Assembly: GCA_023410885.1 (NCBI GenBank) | Contig: JAEYPI010000241.1 | Location: 1 to 23,399, forward strand | Reading direction: 5' to 3' | DNA: 23,399 nucleotides | From: Bacillota bacterium | Lineage (GTDB): Bacteria; Bacillota; Clostridia; DSM-8532 | Shown here: piece by piece, positions 8,737-16,380 of the stretch | How the letters are laid out: every line of letters begins with the position of its first letter | How positions within the stretch are numbered: position 1 is the stretch's first letter | Notes under the pieces: model-generated | What the model was told of the DNA's origin: nothing | What the model saw: the letters and a program-made list of their open reading frames with translations, nothing else | Databases searched by the model: none | Position numbers and translations under genes: made by a program

Positions 8737-8809
8737 ATCATCACTCCATCTCCTAATGAAACCCGTACGCAAGAACAGGCAGATCATCGATGCCTGCCTT
8801 GAAAATCAA

Positions 8810-9673
8810 TTATCGGTCTGCGGGTATGGCTTCCTTTGAGATAATTTGTTTCCCTACATCTGAAAAGATGAAATCTATGAAAGCTTTCTCACACTCATCG
8901 GGCTGTCCCTTTGTCACAAGATTGAAAGGGCGTTTTATGGTATAAGCGCCATTTAGTACATTTTCAGCGGTGGCTACCATACCGTCAATTGAAAGGGGCT
9001 TTACCCTATCGTCCACATAGGTAAGGGACAGATAGCCAATGGCATTGGGGTTTTGGAAAATAACAGTTTTGACTTCACCTGTTTTAGCTGCTTCCTGATC
9101 GGGTTGGACTTTATCCTTCACATCAAATAAGGCTTCAAAGGCCTCCCGTGTTCCGGAGGCTGCATCACGGGCCACTACTACAATGGGGGCATCTTTCCCC
9201 CCAATATCCTTCCAATTTGTAATCTCTTTTTTATAGATTTTTGCAATCTGGTCCTTGGTAAGATCCTTGATACCATTTTGCGTATTGACCACTACGACAA
9301 TTGCATCTTCTGCGACTTTAATGACTTCCAGGCCATTGCTTCTTTCTTCGTCCTTAATTTCTCTTGATGCAGTACCAAAATTGGCTGTGCCTGCAATAGC
9401 CGCTTTTATACCGGCACTTGATCCGTTACCATTGTACTCTATTATGACATTAGTATTTTGGGCTGAATAGGTGTCACCCAGCTCTTGAAATATCTTTTGC
9501 ATGGAGGTTGATCCTTCTATAACCAGTTTCCCGGAAAGCTTCTTACCCTTGACTGATCCAGCAGGAGCTGAAGCGGTTGGTGTACTCTCAGTATTTGCAC
9601 CCCCGCAAGCGGAAAGACCAAATAACATCGTAGTCAATATACTTAAGGTTGCGAATTTTTTAATCCATTTCAT
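8810..9673 (-). CDS. pstS: Phosphate-binding lipoprotein PstS
   Basis: This 287-residue binding protein has a lipoprotein signal peptide: basic start MKWIKKF, a hydrophobic core, and lipobox LSAC with the acylated Cys at about residue 23. A short Ser/Thr/Ala linker follows. Phosphate-contact motifs are EGSTSMQKIFQEL near residue 54, the NGNGSSAGIKA loop, and RDAASGTREAF. It captures phosphate outside the membrane and hands it to PstCA. AAGGAG lies about 10 bases before the ATG. As first gene of the operon it sits about 57 bases downstream of the Pho box. Confidence 0.95.
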   Translation of the reverse strand: MKWIKKFATLSILTTMLFGLSACGGANTESTPTASAPAGSVKGKKLSGKLVIEGSTSMQKIFQELGDTYSAQNTNVIIEYNGNGSSAGIKAAIAGTANFGTASREIKDEERSNGLEVIKVAEDAIVVVVNTQNGIKDLTKDQIAKIYKKEITNWKDIGGKDAPIVVVARDAASGTREAFEALFDVKDKVQPDQEAAKTGEVKTVIFQNPNAIGYLSLTYVDDRVKPLSIDGMVATAENVLNGAYTIKRPFNLVTKGQPDECEKAFIDFIFSDVGKQIISKEAIPADR

Positions 9674-9708
9674 TTCCTTTTTCTCCTTTAATGGCTTGAT
9701 ACAACCTC

Positions 9709-9773
9709 AATATACCTCGCCATTATTATGAGAAAATCAAAGAAATGTTAAACGTAGGTTAAGGACATTTAAA
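9709..9773 (-). promoter_or_regulatory. Pho box (four 11-base direct repeats) and -10 of the pst operon
   Basis: On the minus strand four consecutive 11-mers cover 9773-9730: TTTAAATGTCC, TTAACCTACGT, TTAACATTTCT and TTGATTTTCTC. The 5' half of each (TTAAC-like) is conserved and the 3' half is not. This is the expected geometry for a dimer pair of PhoP/PhoB, whose Gram-positive sites are TTAACA-like. There is no good -35, consistent with activator dependence, and a TATATT (9714-9709) could be the -10. The site sits directly upstream of pstS. Confidence 0.75.
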
Positions 9774-9791
9774 TATAACTTCCGCTAAACT

Positions 9792-9834
9792 ATGATGCCC
9801 ACTTGATTATTAAAATTAGTTTATTAGGCATCAT
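9792..9834. other. AT-rich hairpin upstream of the Pho box
   Basis: ATGATGCC (9792-9799) and GGCATCAT (9827-9834) form a perfect 8-base inverted repeat around a 27-base AT-rich loop. It lies between the larger palindrome at 9839-9879 and the Pho box. Role unknown. Confidence 0.6.
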
Positions 9835-9838
9835 CGGA

Positions 9839-9879
9839 TTGTTTGGGTCCTGCGTGGATGCCACGAAGGACCCAAACAA
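9839..9879. terminator. Near-perfect 41-base palindrome, probable end of the holA transcript
   Basis: Arms of 13 bases (TTGTTTGGGTCCT and AGGACCCAAACAA) continue through one mismatch into CGTGG/CCACG, leaving a 3-base loop: 18 pairs in all. It starts 26 bases after the holA stop, the usual place for a terminator. Neither strand has a T tract after the stem, so it may instead block RNA decay or bind a protein. Confidence 0.5.
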
Positions 9880-9905
9880 AAGCGTAAGTAATATTTTAAG
9901 TCCTG

Positions 9906-11036
9906 CTAACTGTTTATTTGACCCAACAATACTTCCAGAGAGAGTTTCGCTCCCATAAGTCCCTTTTTGTATCGCACTTCTGCCTCCATACAGCTTTTTA
10001 AAAGCGCCTTTAAATATTTTTCATCCATGTGCAGCGCCTGGTTGGTCAACATTTTCATAGCATAGGGATGCTTACCCTGAAAATACTGATTGATTTGAGG
10101 CTGAGAAGCGCCTTTATTAAGTAGGGTTTTAAGCTTCAATAACTCGCCGGTTTGTTTGGAGAGCATGGACAAAATTTTCTGTTCCGGTTCCTTGAGGGTT
10201 AGCATGTCCTCCAGTAACTGAAGTGCCCTTGGTGCATCTTTCTGTGCAACGGCATCCAAAAGGTCAAAAATAATACTCTTTATAGTGGGGGAAGCCATGA
10301 GCTTAACATCGTCCAAAATGATTTCTTTTCGCTCGCCTAAATAGGCACAAAGCTTGAGTATTTCATTTTTGAGCAGGTACATGTCCGGGTCACTTATAGC
10401 CACCAAGTGTTGGGCCGCTTCTTCCGAAATGGCTTTTCCCATTTGTCTGACACCCTTTATGACCCAAGGAATGAGTTCATAGGTGCTTTGCCGGTTAAAC
10501 TCCACCACAAGGCCATGCTTGGCGATCTGCTTATAGGCTCCCAGTCTTTTATCAACCTGGCTCTCTACAAAAACCAAGCAGGTGGTATCAGGAATATCCG
10601 GAATATATGCTTTTAGAGCTTCCTGAGCTTTATTACCTACTGCTGATGAGGCATCGGTCTCCGGGGTCTCATCGACCTTCTCATTGCCTTCCTCCTCAGC
10701 CACCTGGTTTTCTTTCTTTGATTTATTATGAAAAAGTGAAGAATTCTTAACAAACACCAATTTACGATCGGCAAATACCGGAAAGGTATCACATGTATCG
10801 ATAAGGTCACGGATATCCACTTTGTTTTCAAAGGTGGACAGATTTAAACCGTTATCCTTCTCCAAAACCATCTTTTTCAGCTCACCTACATAAAAATCAA
10901 TTAAGAAAGGTTCGTTGCCGTGAAAAAGGTATACCCTGGCCGGCTGTTTATTCTTAATTTGCTCCTTAAGCTCGGAGAGCACCTCGGTATTATTATCTTT
11001 CTTGAAGCTTTTGCTTCCTGTATTTCTCGCAGACAT
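9906..11036 (-). CDS. holA: DNA polymerase III delta subunit HolA
   Basis: This 376-residue clamp-loader subunit opens the beta clamp during replication. The family opening is clear (ARVYLFHGNEPFLIDFYVGELKK in outline), followed by TCDTFPVFADRKLVFVKN, the central PWVIKGVRQ region, NEILKLCAYLGE, and the C-terminal helical collar ending in KGLMGAKLSLEVLL. An acidic, low-complexity stretch of about 34 residues (about 104-137, rich in Glu, Lys, Thr and Ser) sits inside the N-terminal domain and explains the extra length over the usual 330-345. GGAGG stands about 5 bases before the ATG. The gene has its own promoter region and is probably monocistronic, between thrS and the pst operon. Confidence 0.88.
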   Translation of the reverse strand: MSARNTGSKSFKKDNNTEVLSELKEQIKNKQPARVYLFHGNEPFLIDFYVGELKKMVLEKDNGLNLSTFENKVDIRDLIDTCDTFPVFADRKLVFVKNSSLFHNKSKKENQVAEEEGNEKVDETPETDASSAVGNKAQEALKAYIPDIPDTTCLVFVESQVDKRLGAYKQIAKHGLVVEFNRQSTYELIPWVIKGVRQMGKAISEEAAQHLVAISDPDMYLLKNEILKLCAYLGERKEIILDDVKLMASPTIKSIIFDLLDAVAQKDAPRALQLLEDMLTLKEPEQKILSMLSKQTGELLKLKTLLNKGASQPQINQYFQGKHPYAMKMLTNQALHMDEKYLKALLKSCMEAEVRYKKGLMGAKLSLEVLLGQINS

Positions 11037-11064
11037 TAAAACCTCCGACTTTTCATAGGAGTTA

Positions 11065-11128
11065 ATTATATCACAAAAAAAAGCCTTGCATTTTAGAGAG
11101 CAGCCCTCCCCACCGCGAGGTTATTATA
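11065..11128 (-). promoter_or_regulatory. Two candidate extended -10 promoters for holA
   Basis: On the minus strand TGGTATAAT (+ strand 11123-11131) and TGATATAAT (+ strand 11065-11073) are both TGN-TATAAT extended -10 elements. Neither has a recognisable -35, which extended -10 promoters can lack. The second is 29 bases from the holA ATG. Confidence 0.5.
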
Positions 11129-11213
11129 CCACGTTTAAAAATATTCCGCAGGGTTCATTGCCCAATGGATAGAGGAGAATGATAAAATGGTTTTAGGTAA
11201 CCCCTCCTAAATC

Positions 11214-11247
11214 AAACGGCATGACCCGGAAGTCATGCCGTTTTTTT
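11214..11247. terminator. Intrinsic terminator downstream of thrS
   Basis: CGGCATGAC (11217-11225) pairs perfectly with GTCATGCCG (11232-11240) around a 6-base loop, extended by A3/T3. On the + strand it is followed by seven T; on the minus strand the trailing sequence is TTTGATTTAG, a weaker T-rich tail. It lies 27 bases past the thrS stop, so I take it as the thrS terminator, probably working in both directions. Confidence 0.8.
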
Positions 11248-11274
11248 AAATAGGGGATCTTATTTGAACTATTC

Positions 11275-13188
11275 TCAGATTGCTCGGGTTTTTATCTCCT
11301 CCAAAATCTTTGCGACAAAGTCATCCACACTCATGGTTCCTAAATCGCCTTCTTTTCTGGATCTAACAGCAACCGCACCGTTTTCAAGCTCCTTATCCCC
11401 TATGACAAGCATATAGGGAACCTTCTCAAGCTGGGCCTCACGAATGCGATAGCCAATTTTTTCATTCCTGGAGTCGATTTCAACATCCACTTCATGCTCT
11501 CTGAGCTTTTCCGCAACCTCATTGGCAAAATCCTGATGCTTCTCCAGGATGGGTATGATTTTAGCCTGAACGGGTGCAAGCCAAACCGGGAAAGCACCAG
11601 CATAGTGCTCAACTAACACGCCAAAGAATCTTTCTATAGAACCTAATAGAGCTCTATGAATCATATAGGGACGTTGCTTGGTTCCGTCTGGAGCAATGTA
11701 AGTCAGATCAAAGCGCTCAGGCAAATTAAAGTCAAACTGGATAGTGGAGCACTGCCATTCACGGTTAAGGGCATCCTTAATCTTAATATCAATTTTAGGG
11801 CCGTAGAAGGCGCCGCCGCCCTCGTCCACATCACACTCAAGGCCTTCGGCTACAATGGCCTCCTCTAAGGCTTTGGTTGCAGCGGCCCACATGCTTTCAT
11901 CGCCAACAGACTTTTCCTTTGGCTTTGTAGCCAGATAGATCTTATACTGGGTAAATCCAAAGGCTTCCAGCATGGACAGGCAGAACCTCAATACGCGACG
12001 GATCTCACTGGGCATTTGTTCAGGCGCACAGAAAATATGGGCATCATCCTGTGTAAACCCTCTGACCCTGAGCAGGCCATGGAGCGCACCACTTTTCTCA
12101 TAACGATAAACCGTACCCAATTCAGCCCAGCGATAAGGCAGGTCACGATAGGAGTGAAGCTCATTCTTGAAGATCATGATATGGAAAGGACAGTTCATGG
12201 GCTTGGTATAGAAATCCTGTCCATCGACCTCCATGGAGTTGTACATGCTTTCCTTGTAGAAGCCAAGGTGTCCAGAGGTCTCCCACAGCTCGCCACGACC
12301 AATATGGGGAGTATAGACAATTTCATATCCATTGCGCAGGTGCTGCTTTCTCCAGAAATCCTCAACACGCAGTCTGACGCGAGCCCCTTTGGGATGCCAC
12401 AATACAAGGCCAGGGCCAACCTGTTCATTCATTGAATATAGGCCCAGTTCCTTGCCGATACGTCTATGGTCACGCTTTTCAGCCTCTTCCAGCATCTTGA
12501 TATACTCTTCAAGCTGATTGGCTTTTGGGAAAGAGATGCCATAAATACGCTGAAGCATCTTGTTCTTTTCATTTCCTCGCCAGTAAGCTCCCGCCTGCTG
12601 CATAAGCCTAACGGCCTTAACCCTTCCGGTGGAGGGCAGATGGGGTCCGGCACAAAGATCGGTAAAATCACCCTGCTTGTAAAAGGAAATCTCGGCATCC
12701 GCAGGAAGCTCGTTAATAAGCTCAACCTTGTAGGGCTCATCCTTCATAAGCTCAAGAGCTTCAGCCCTTGGAAGAGTAAAGCGCTCAATGGCTAAATCTT
12801 CTTTAATGATCTTCTGCATTTCGTTTTCAATGGCCTTCAGGTCCTCGGGAGTAAAGGTCTTCTCCGAATCAAAGTCATAATAGAAGCCATTATCGATGGC
12901 GGGGCCAATAGCCAGCTTAACACTGGGGAAAAGCCTTCTTACAGCCTGAGCCATAATATGGGAGGTGGTATGCCAATAGGCCAGCTTGCCGCCTTCACTG
13001 TCAAAGGTAAGCAGATTCAGGCTGCAATCCTCATTTAAGGGAGTTGTCAAATCCTTTACCTTTCCGTTAACCTCACCTGCAACCGCTGCGCGAGCCAGGC
13101 CTTCGCTGATATCCTTGGCGACTTCTAAAATGGTGGTACCTTTTTCATAGGACTTTACGCTTCCATCCTTTAATGTAATCTGAATCAT
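11275..13188 (-). CDS. thrS: Threonyl-tRNA synthetase
   Basis: This 637-residue class II synthetase charges tRNA-Thr. An N-terminal TGS domain (about 1-60) is followed by the editing domain with HTTSHIMA (H73, H77) and DLCAGPH (C179, H183), then the catalytic core. Zinc ligands are C333 in MNCPFH, H384 in QDDAHIF and a histidine in MIHRALLGSIERF. The C-terminal anticodon-binding domain begins near VWLAPVQAKIIPI. All key residues are present. I choose the ATG at 13188 (MIQITLKDG) because AAGGAG lies about 10 bases upstream; the reading frame extends 11 codons further but that part overlaps the leader. Expression is controlled by the T-box upstream. Confidence 0.97.
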   Translation of the reverse strand: MIQITLKDGSVKSYEKGTTILEVAKDISEGLARAAVAGEVNGKVKDLTTPLNEDCSLNLLTFDSEGGKLAYWHTTSHIMAQAVRRLFPSVKLAIGPAIDNGFYYDFDSEKTFTPEDLKAIENEMQKIIKEDLAIERFTLPRAEALELMKDEPYKVELINELPADAEISFYKQGDFTDLCAGPHLPSTGRVKAVRLMQQAGAYWRGNEKNKMLQRIYGISFPKANQLEEYIKMLEEAEKRDHRRIGKELGLYSMNEQVGPGLVLWHPKGARVRLRVEDFWRKQHLRNGYEIVYTPHIGRGELWETSGHLGFYKESMYNSMEVDGQDFYTKPMNCPFHIMIFKNELHSYRDLPYRWAELGTVYRYEKSGALHGLLRVRGFTQDDAHIFCAPEQMPSEIRRVLRFCLSMLEAFGFTQYKIYLATKPKEKSVGDESMWAAATKALEEAIVAEGLECDVDEGGGAFYGPKIDIKIKDALNREWQCSTIQFDFNLPERFDLTYIAPDGTKQRPYMIHRALLGSIERFFGVLVEHYAGAFPVWLAPVQAKIIPILEKHQDFANEVAEKLREHEVDVEIDSRNEKIGYRIREAQLEKVPYMLVIGDKELENGAVAVRSRKEGDLGTMSVDDFVAKILEEIKTRAI

Positions 13189-13247
13189 ACAAAAATCACT
13201 CCTTTTACTATCCACTAGCATTGTGTTTCCAAAATAAAAAATAATAC

Positions 13248-13295
13248 AAAAAAGCCCTCATCTTAAATGCATTCATGCATTTAGGGATGAGAGCT
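13248..13295 (-). terminator. Regulated terminator of the thrS T-box
   Basis: AGCTCTCATCC and its complement GATGAGGGCTT enclose a nested AAATGCAT/ATGCATTT stem and are followed by T6 (13253-13248) on the minus strand. The 5' arm begins just after the T-box sequence, so it can be sequestered in the competing antiterminator. Confidence 0.9.
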
Positions 13296-13523
13296 ATTCA
13301 CTCACACGGTTCCACCCTGATTACAGGTCTTTTGCCAACCTGTCACTCAATTGCTGATTGTAACGTCATCAACGTGAAGACTTACTGGAATATTTCTGCC
13401 TTCAAGCTCCGGGGCGGTTCAAAGCCCTGATACGCGGGATGGCTTTCAGCCTCATGACCTTCCCTCTCTATGCGCTCGTAGTGGTTCTGCGTGTCCCCTT
13501 CAAAGCCTCTATTATTTAAAGTT
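13248..13523 (-). ncRNA. T-box riboswitch (threonine) in the thrS leader
   Basis: The leader carries the diagnostic T-box AGGGTGGAACCGTG (minus strand, 13318-13305), preceded by a small stem III hairpin (ACAGGT/ACCTGT, 13343-13323), and followed by a long terminator stem. An ACC threonine triplet (13418-13416) lies in GAACCGCCCC on the 3' side of stem I, where the specifier would sit; this placement is by eye. Uncharged tRNA-Thr would stabilise the antiterminator and permit thrS expression, so threonine starvation raises synthetase levels. Confidence 0.92.
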
Positions 13524-13529
13524 GATTTA

Positions 13530-13558
13530 ATGTTATCACACTCCAAAAGGTGTGTCAA
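13530..13558 (-). promoter_or_regulatory. Promoter of thrS
   Basis: A perfect -35 TTGACA (13558-13553) and a -10 TAACAT (13535-13530) are separated by exactly 17 bases on the minus strand. Transcription would start near 13523, at the 5' end of the T-box leader. The stretch 13559-13649 up to the next gene shows nothing further. Confidence 0.8.
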
Positions 13559-13649
13559 ATGTATCTATCCATCATGTCCTGGGTTACTTCATTATTCTTT
13601 GCAGCTTCTTCCAGACAAAGAAAGATTGGACATGGATGAAGATAAGGCG

Positions 13650-14453
13650 TTAATTATCTGTTAGCACAAATTTTGTAATGACATGGGCAACGCCATCTTC
13701 ATCGTTGGATAACGTAATATAATCGGCCTTTTCCTTGACAGGCTCCTCTGCGTTGGCCATGGCCACTCCCAATCCGGCATATTCAATCATGGAAAGGTCA
13801 TTTAAACCATCACCAACAGCGATCATCTCCCCTTGTTGAACGCCGAAATGAGCCCCTAAGCGGTCCATGGCAATAGCCTTGGAGGCTTTTTTATCAACAA
13901 ACTCTAAGAAATAGGGTCGGGAGGTATGGAAATTCACATTATCACTTAGCATAGGACCTATTTCATTTTGAAGCTCTCTTATTTTCTCGACCTCATCATA
14001 CCATAGCATCTTAGTGCAGCCGTCCTTTGAAAATGCATCCACATCCGTAATCAGAACCGGCTCAACCTTAGATATTTTTTTGTATTGCTCTACACGCTCA
14101 TTGATTTCTGTAGCATAAAGGCCGTTATCCTTCCAGGCCATGACCGTTAACCCGTATTTTTCTCCCAGAAGTAAAATATCTTTTACATCCTTGGCCGAAA
14201 GCTTTTGTTCATAAAGAATCTCCTTTGATTTTCCCATAACCACCATAGCGCCATTGTATGTAATAAAGGGTAAATCCAAGTCAAGCATCTCTATAAGATA
14301 CTCAACGCCCTGTATGGGCCGCCCCGAGGCTATGGTAAAAATAAGCCCTTTTTCAACAGCATGCTTAATAGCTAGCTTTGTCCCTTCTGTAAGCTGGTCT
14401 TTATTGTTCAGAAGTGTACCGTCGATATCAACCGCCATAAGTTTATATACCAT
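13650..14453 (-). CDS. Cof-type HAD-superfamily phosphatase
   Basis: This 267-residue enzyme belongs to the Cof/IIB branch of HAD phosphatases. Motif I is DIDGTLL with the nucleophile D9 and general acid D11, motif II is in IASGRP, the conserved lysine is in KASKAIAMDRLG, and motif IV is GDGLNDLSMIEYAG. A large alpha/beta cap separates motifs II and III. These enzymes hydrolyse sugar phosphates, flavin precursors and other small phosphate esters; the substrate cannot be told from sequence. AAGGAG lies 8 bases before the ATG. It stands alone, with its own extended -10 promoter upstream and thrS following after about 460 bases. Confidence 0.92.
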   Translation of the reverse strand: MVYKLMAVDIDGTLLNNKDQLTEGTKLAIKHAVEKGLIFTIASGRPIQGVEYLIEMLDLDLPFITYNGAMVVMGKSKEILYEQKLSAKDVKDILLLGEKYGLTVMAWKDNGLYATEINERVEQYKKISKVEPVLITDVDAFSKDGCTKMLWYDEVEKIRELQNEIGPMLSDNVNFHTSRPYFLEFVDKKASKAIAMDRLGAHFGVQQGEMIAVGDGLNDLSMIEYAGLGVAMANAEEPVKEKADYITLSNDEDGVAHVITKFVLTDN

Positions 14454-14513
14454 TGTTCATACTCCTTTTGTTATCTTGCTGTAAAATTTATAGTGGCTAT
14501 ACATAACTCATTT

Positions 14514-14522
14514 ATTATAGCA
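14514..14522 (-). promoter_or_regulatory. Extended -10 promoter for the HAD phosphatase gene
   Basis: TGCTATAAT on the minus strand (14522-14514) matches TGN-TATAAT. The -35 region (GACATC at 17 bases) is poor. It lies about 60 bases before the ATG at 14453. Confidence 0.5.
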
Positions 14523-14556
14523 CAAAGGGAGATCTTGATGTCGGCAAGCTCTCTCC

Positions 14557-15348
14557 TTATTCAATAGCGTAGGTGAAAATATCCTTCCCTTCATACCGCA
14601 GGATGGTGAGTCCCGTAAGGCCAGCCTCCAAAAGCTTTGCCATTTCTTCTACAAATAGCTTTTCAGTACCATAATGTCCCCCATCAAGGGTAAATATGCC
14701 GTTTTCTAATAGCTCCTGAGCATCATGATACTTCAGATCTCCTGTGATAAAGGCATGGGGTTTAATAACGCGCAGCTCGTCAAGTATCTCCCGGTCATAG
14801 GAACCATTATATACAGCCACTCTTGAAATTCTTTCAGGAATGTCTCCCACGCATCTGACCACATCCAGCGAAAGGGCTGTTTTTATAGCCTTGATAAACT
14901 GTTCACCACTCATGGGCATTATGCTCCCATAGCGTCCAAAGCCGCAATCTGCCTCTCGTCCCTTTGCCTCTTTTAATATTTTGACATGCTGGAGCCCAAT
15001 CCTTGAGCAAAGTAAGTCGGTAAGTCCGCCAGCAGCCGAGTCAAAATTGGTATGGGCGCTAAAAAGGGCAATATCATTGCGGGCGGCCTTTACAAGAAGC
15101 TCTCCTTCCCGAGTGTCCTCAGTAAAGCTCCGGATTGCCTTAAAAATGGCTGGATGATGGGATATAACCAAGTGACAATCCTGTTCAACTGCTACATTCA
15201 TCACTTTTTGATCAACATCCAGACAAACCAGCACCTTTGAGACCTCGGTTTCCGGACTGCCAAAAATGAGACCACTGTTGTCATAGCTTTCTTGTAAGGC
15301 CTGAGGTGCCAAGGCTTCAAGATAAGATAAAATAACTCCTAGCTTCAT
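14557..15348 (-). CDS. Nif3-like dinuclear metal-centre protein
   Basis: This protein belongs to the NIF3/YqfO family, hexameric proteins with a two-metal site; some members have been linked to GTP cyclohydrolase-like activity, but the general role is unsettled. Metal-ligand motifs are present: ISHHPAIFK, AHTNFDSAAGGL and the C-terminal DGGHYGTEK. At 263 residues (start at the ATG at 15348) it is the short form without the PII-like insert found in YqfO of about 370 residues. GGGAGG precedes the ATG at a rather short spacing of about 4 bases; an upstream GTG would lie inside that site. It follows trmK by 39 bases, the conserved yqfN-yqfO order of Firmicutes. Confidence 0.9.
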   Translation of the reverse strand: MKLGVILSYLEALAPQALQESYDNSGLIFGSPETEVSKVLVCLDVDQKVMNVAVEQDCHLVISHHPAIFKAIRSFTEDTREGELLVKAARNDIALFSAHTNFDSAAGGLTDLLCSRIGLQHVKILKEAKGREADCGFGRYGSIMPMSGEQFIKAIKTALSLDVVRCVGDIPERISRVAVYNGSYDREILDELRVIKPHAFITGDLKYHDAQELLENGIFTLDGGHYGTEKLFVEEMAKLLEAGLTGLTILRYEGKDIFTYAIE

Positions 15349-15387
15349 AAATCCTCCCACCGGATCACTGGAACCCGGATCACCGAG

Positions 15388-16083
15388 TCATTCACCTAGC
15401 TTATTTAAAAGTCCCTTAAGTTTTTCGAGAATAATCTTTTCTGTTTGAAGGGTTTGCCTGACAGTTCTGGCGGCCTCCAGCCCCTTCACTCGTTTTTCCT
15501 GTTTTTCAAGACGATCCTTGAGCCAATCTAGCAAAAGCGGATCCCGCTTGCGAAGAAGATGCTCTCCAATAACCTCATGGACAGCCTCCCAATGCGCTCT
15601 GACGATCCCTGTATAGTGTATCAGGAGTACTTGATAGAGCTTGTCCTCCTCACGCACCAAGCCTTCATCTATTACCTCAAAGCCATTCTGCCAGAGATAT
15701 GGCCTGACCATTTCCTGTGCCACCATGGGCTGTAGGATAATATAATTGGCCTGGCGGGCAATTGCTAATGCTTCATTCAAAAGCTCCGTGATTAAAAGGC
15801 CACCCATGCCCGCTAAAACGATACAATCGGACTCTTCCTGTGAAAGCGGTGTAAGACCGCTCCCCAGACGTAATTCCATTCGTCCCTGAAGATTAAAATG
15901 CTCAAGGGTGCGTTCCGCCCTTTCTAATGGGCCCTTTCTGACATCGCAGGCAATAGCCCTTTTACACCGCTTATTCAAAAGCGCGTAAGCCGGGATAAGG
16001 GCATGGTCGGTTCCGATATCGGCCAGAATATCGCAAGGAGGAATCATATCGTATATAAGTTTTAACCTGCCTCTTAAAACCAT
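15388..16083 (-). CDS. trmK: tRNA (adenine(22)-N1)-methyltransferase TrmK
   Basis: This 231-residue SAM-dependent enzyme methylates N1 of A22 in the D-loop region of certain tRNAs. The Rossmann SAM site is seen in ILADIGTDHALIPAYALL and the acidic end of strand 2 in AIACDVRKGPLERA. The VLAGMGGLLITELL block is typical of TrmK (YqfN). A helical, charged C-terminal tail follows (residues about 175-231). AAGGAG lies 6 bases before the ATG. It is first in a two-gene operon with the Nif3-like gene and has a good promoter upstream. Confidence 0.92.
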   Translation of the reverse strand: MVLRGRLKLIYDMIPPCDILADIGTDHALIPAYALLNKRCKRAIACDVRKGPLERAERTLEHFNLQGRMELRLGSGLTPLSQEESDCIVLAGMGGLLITELLNEALAIARQANYIILQPMVAQEMVRPYLWQNGFEVIDEGLVREEDKLYQVLLIHYTGIVRAHWEAVHEVIGEHLLRKRDPLLLDWLKDRLEKQEKRVKGLEAARTVRQTLQTEKIILEKLKGLLNKLGE

Positions 16084-16154
16084 TTTATCTCCTTTTCAGG
16101 CTTGCAAAAAGATAAACAAATAATGAATGACACGCAATCATTACTATAACCCGT

Positions 16155-16183
16155 ATTATAATAAAATCCAACCCAATGGGCAA
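16155..16183 (-). promoter_or_regulatory. Promoter of trmK-nif3
   Basis: TTGCCC (16183-16178) and a perfect TATAAT (16160-16155) are 17 bases apart on the minus strand. An overlapping pair, TTGGAT and TATAGT, also 17 apart, lies 12 bases downstream. Transcription would begin about 65 bases before the ATG. Confidence 0.75.
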
Positions 16184-16246
16184 AATTTAATCCATAAATT
16201 CCATCTGCTTCATCTATAGAAATTCATCAGCCAATTCCCCCCAAAG

Positions 16247-16289
16247 AAAAAAAAGATGTGACCGTCTTCAAGGACGCAGATCACACCTT
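16247..16289 (-). terminator. Intrinsic terminator of the ABC importer operon
   Basis: On the minus strand AGGTGTGATCTGCGTC and GACGGTCACATCT pair around CTTGAA, followed by eight T. It lies about 95 bases after the permease stop and separates this operon from trmK. The bases between the stop and the stem (16290-16380) show nothing else I can support. Confidence 0.88.
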
Positions 16290-16380
16290 TACCTTTTACT
16301 TTATCTATTTGCGCTTTGCCTTCCGGCATCCATACCGGCTTTCCAACCTGCAGAAAATGATATCTGGCCAGAGGTAAGGA

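Noticed and set aside
13573..13635. CATGTCC/GGACATG inverted repeat between the HAD gene and the thrS promoter
   Set aside because: Only seven bases, about 50 apart, with no T tract or other support.
16210..16380. An open stretch of 56 codons continuing in frame after the permease stop
   Set aside because: It runs straight through the intrinsic terminator, has no start with a ribosome site, and an open run of this length is not rare by chance.
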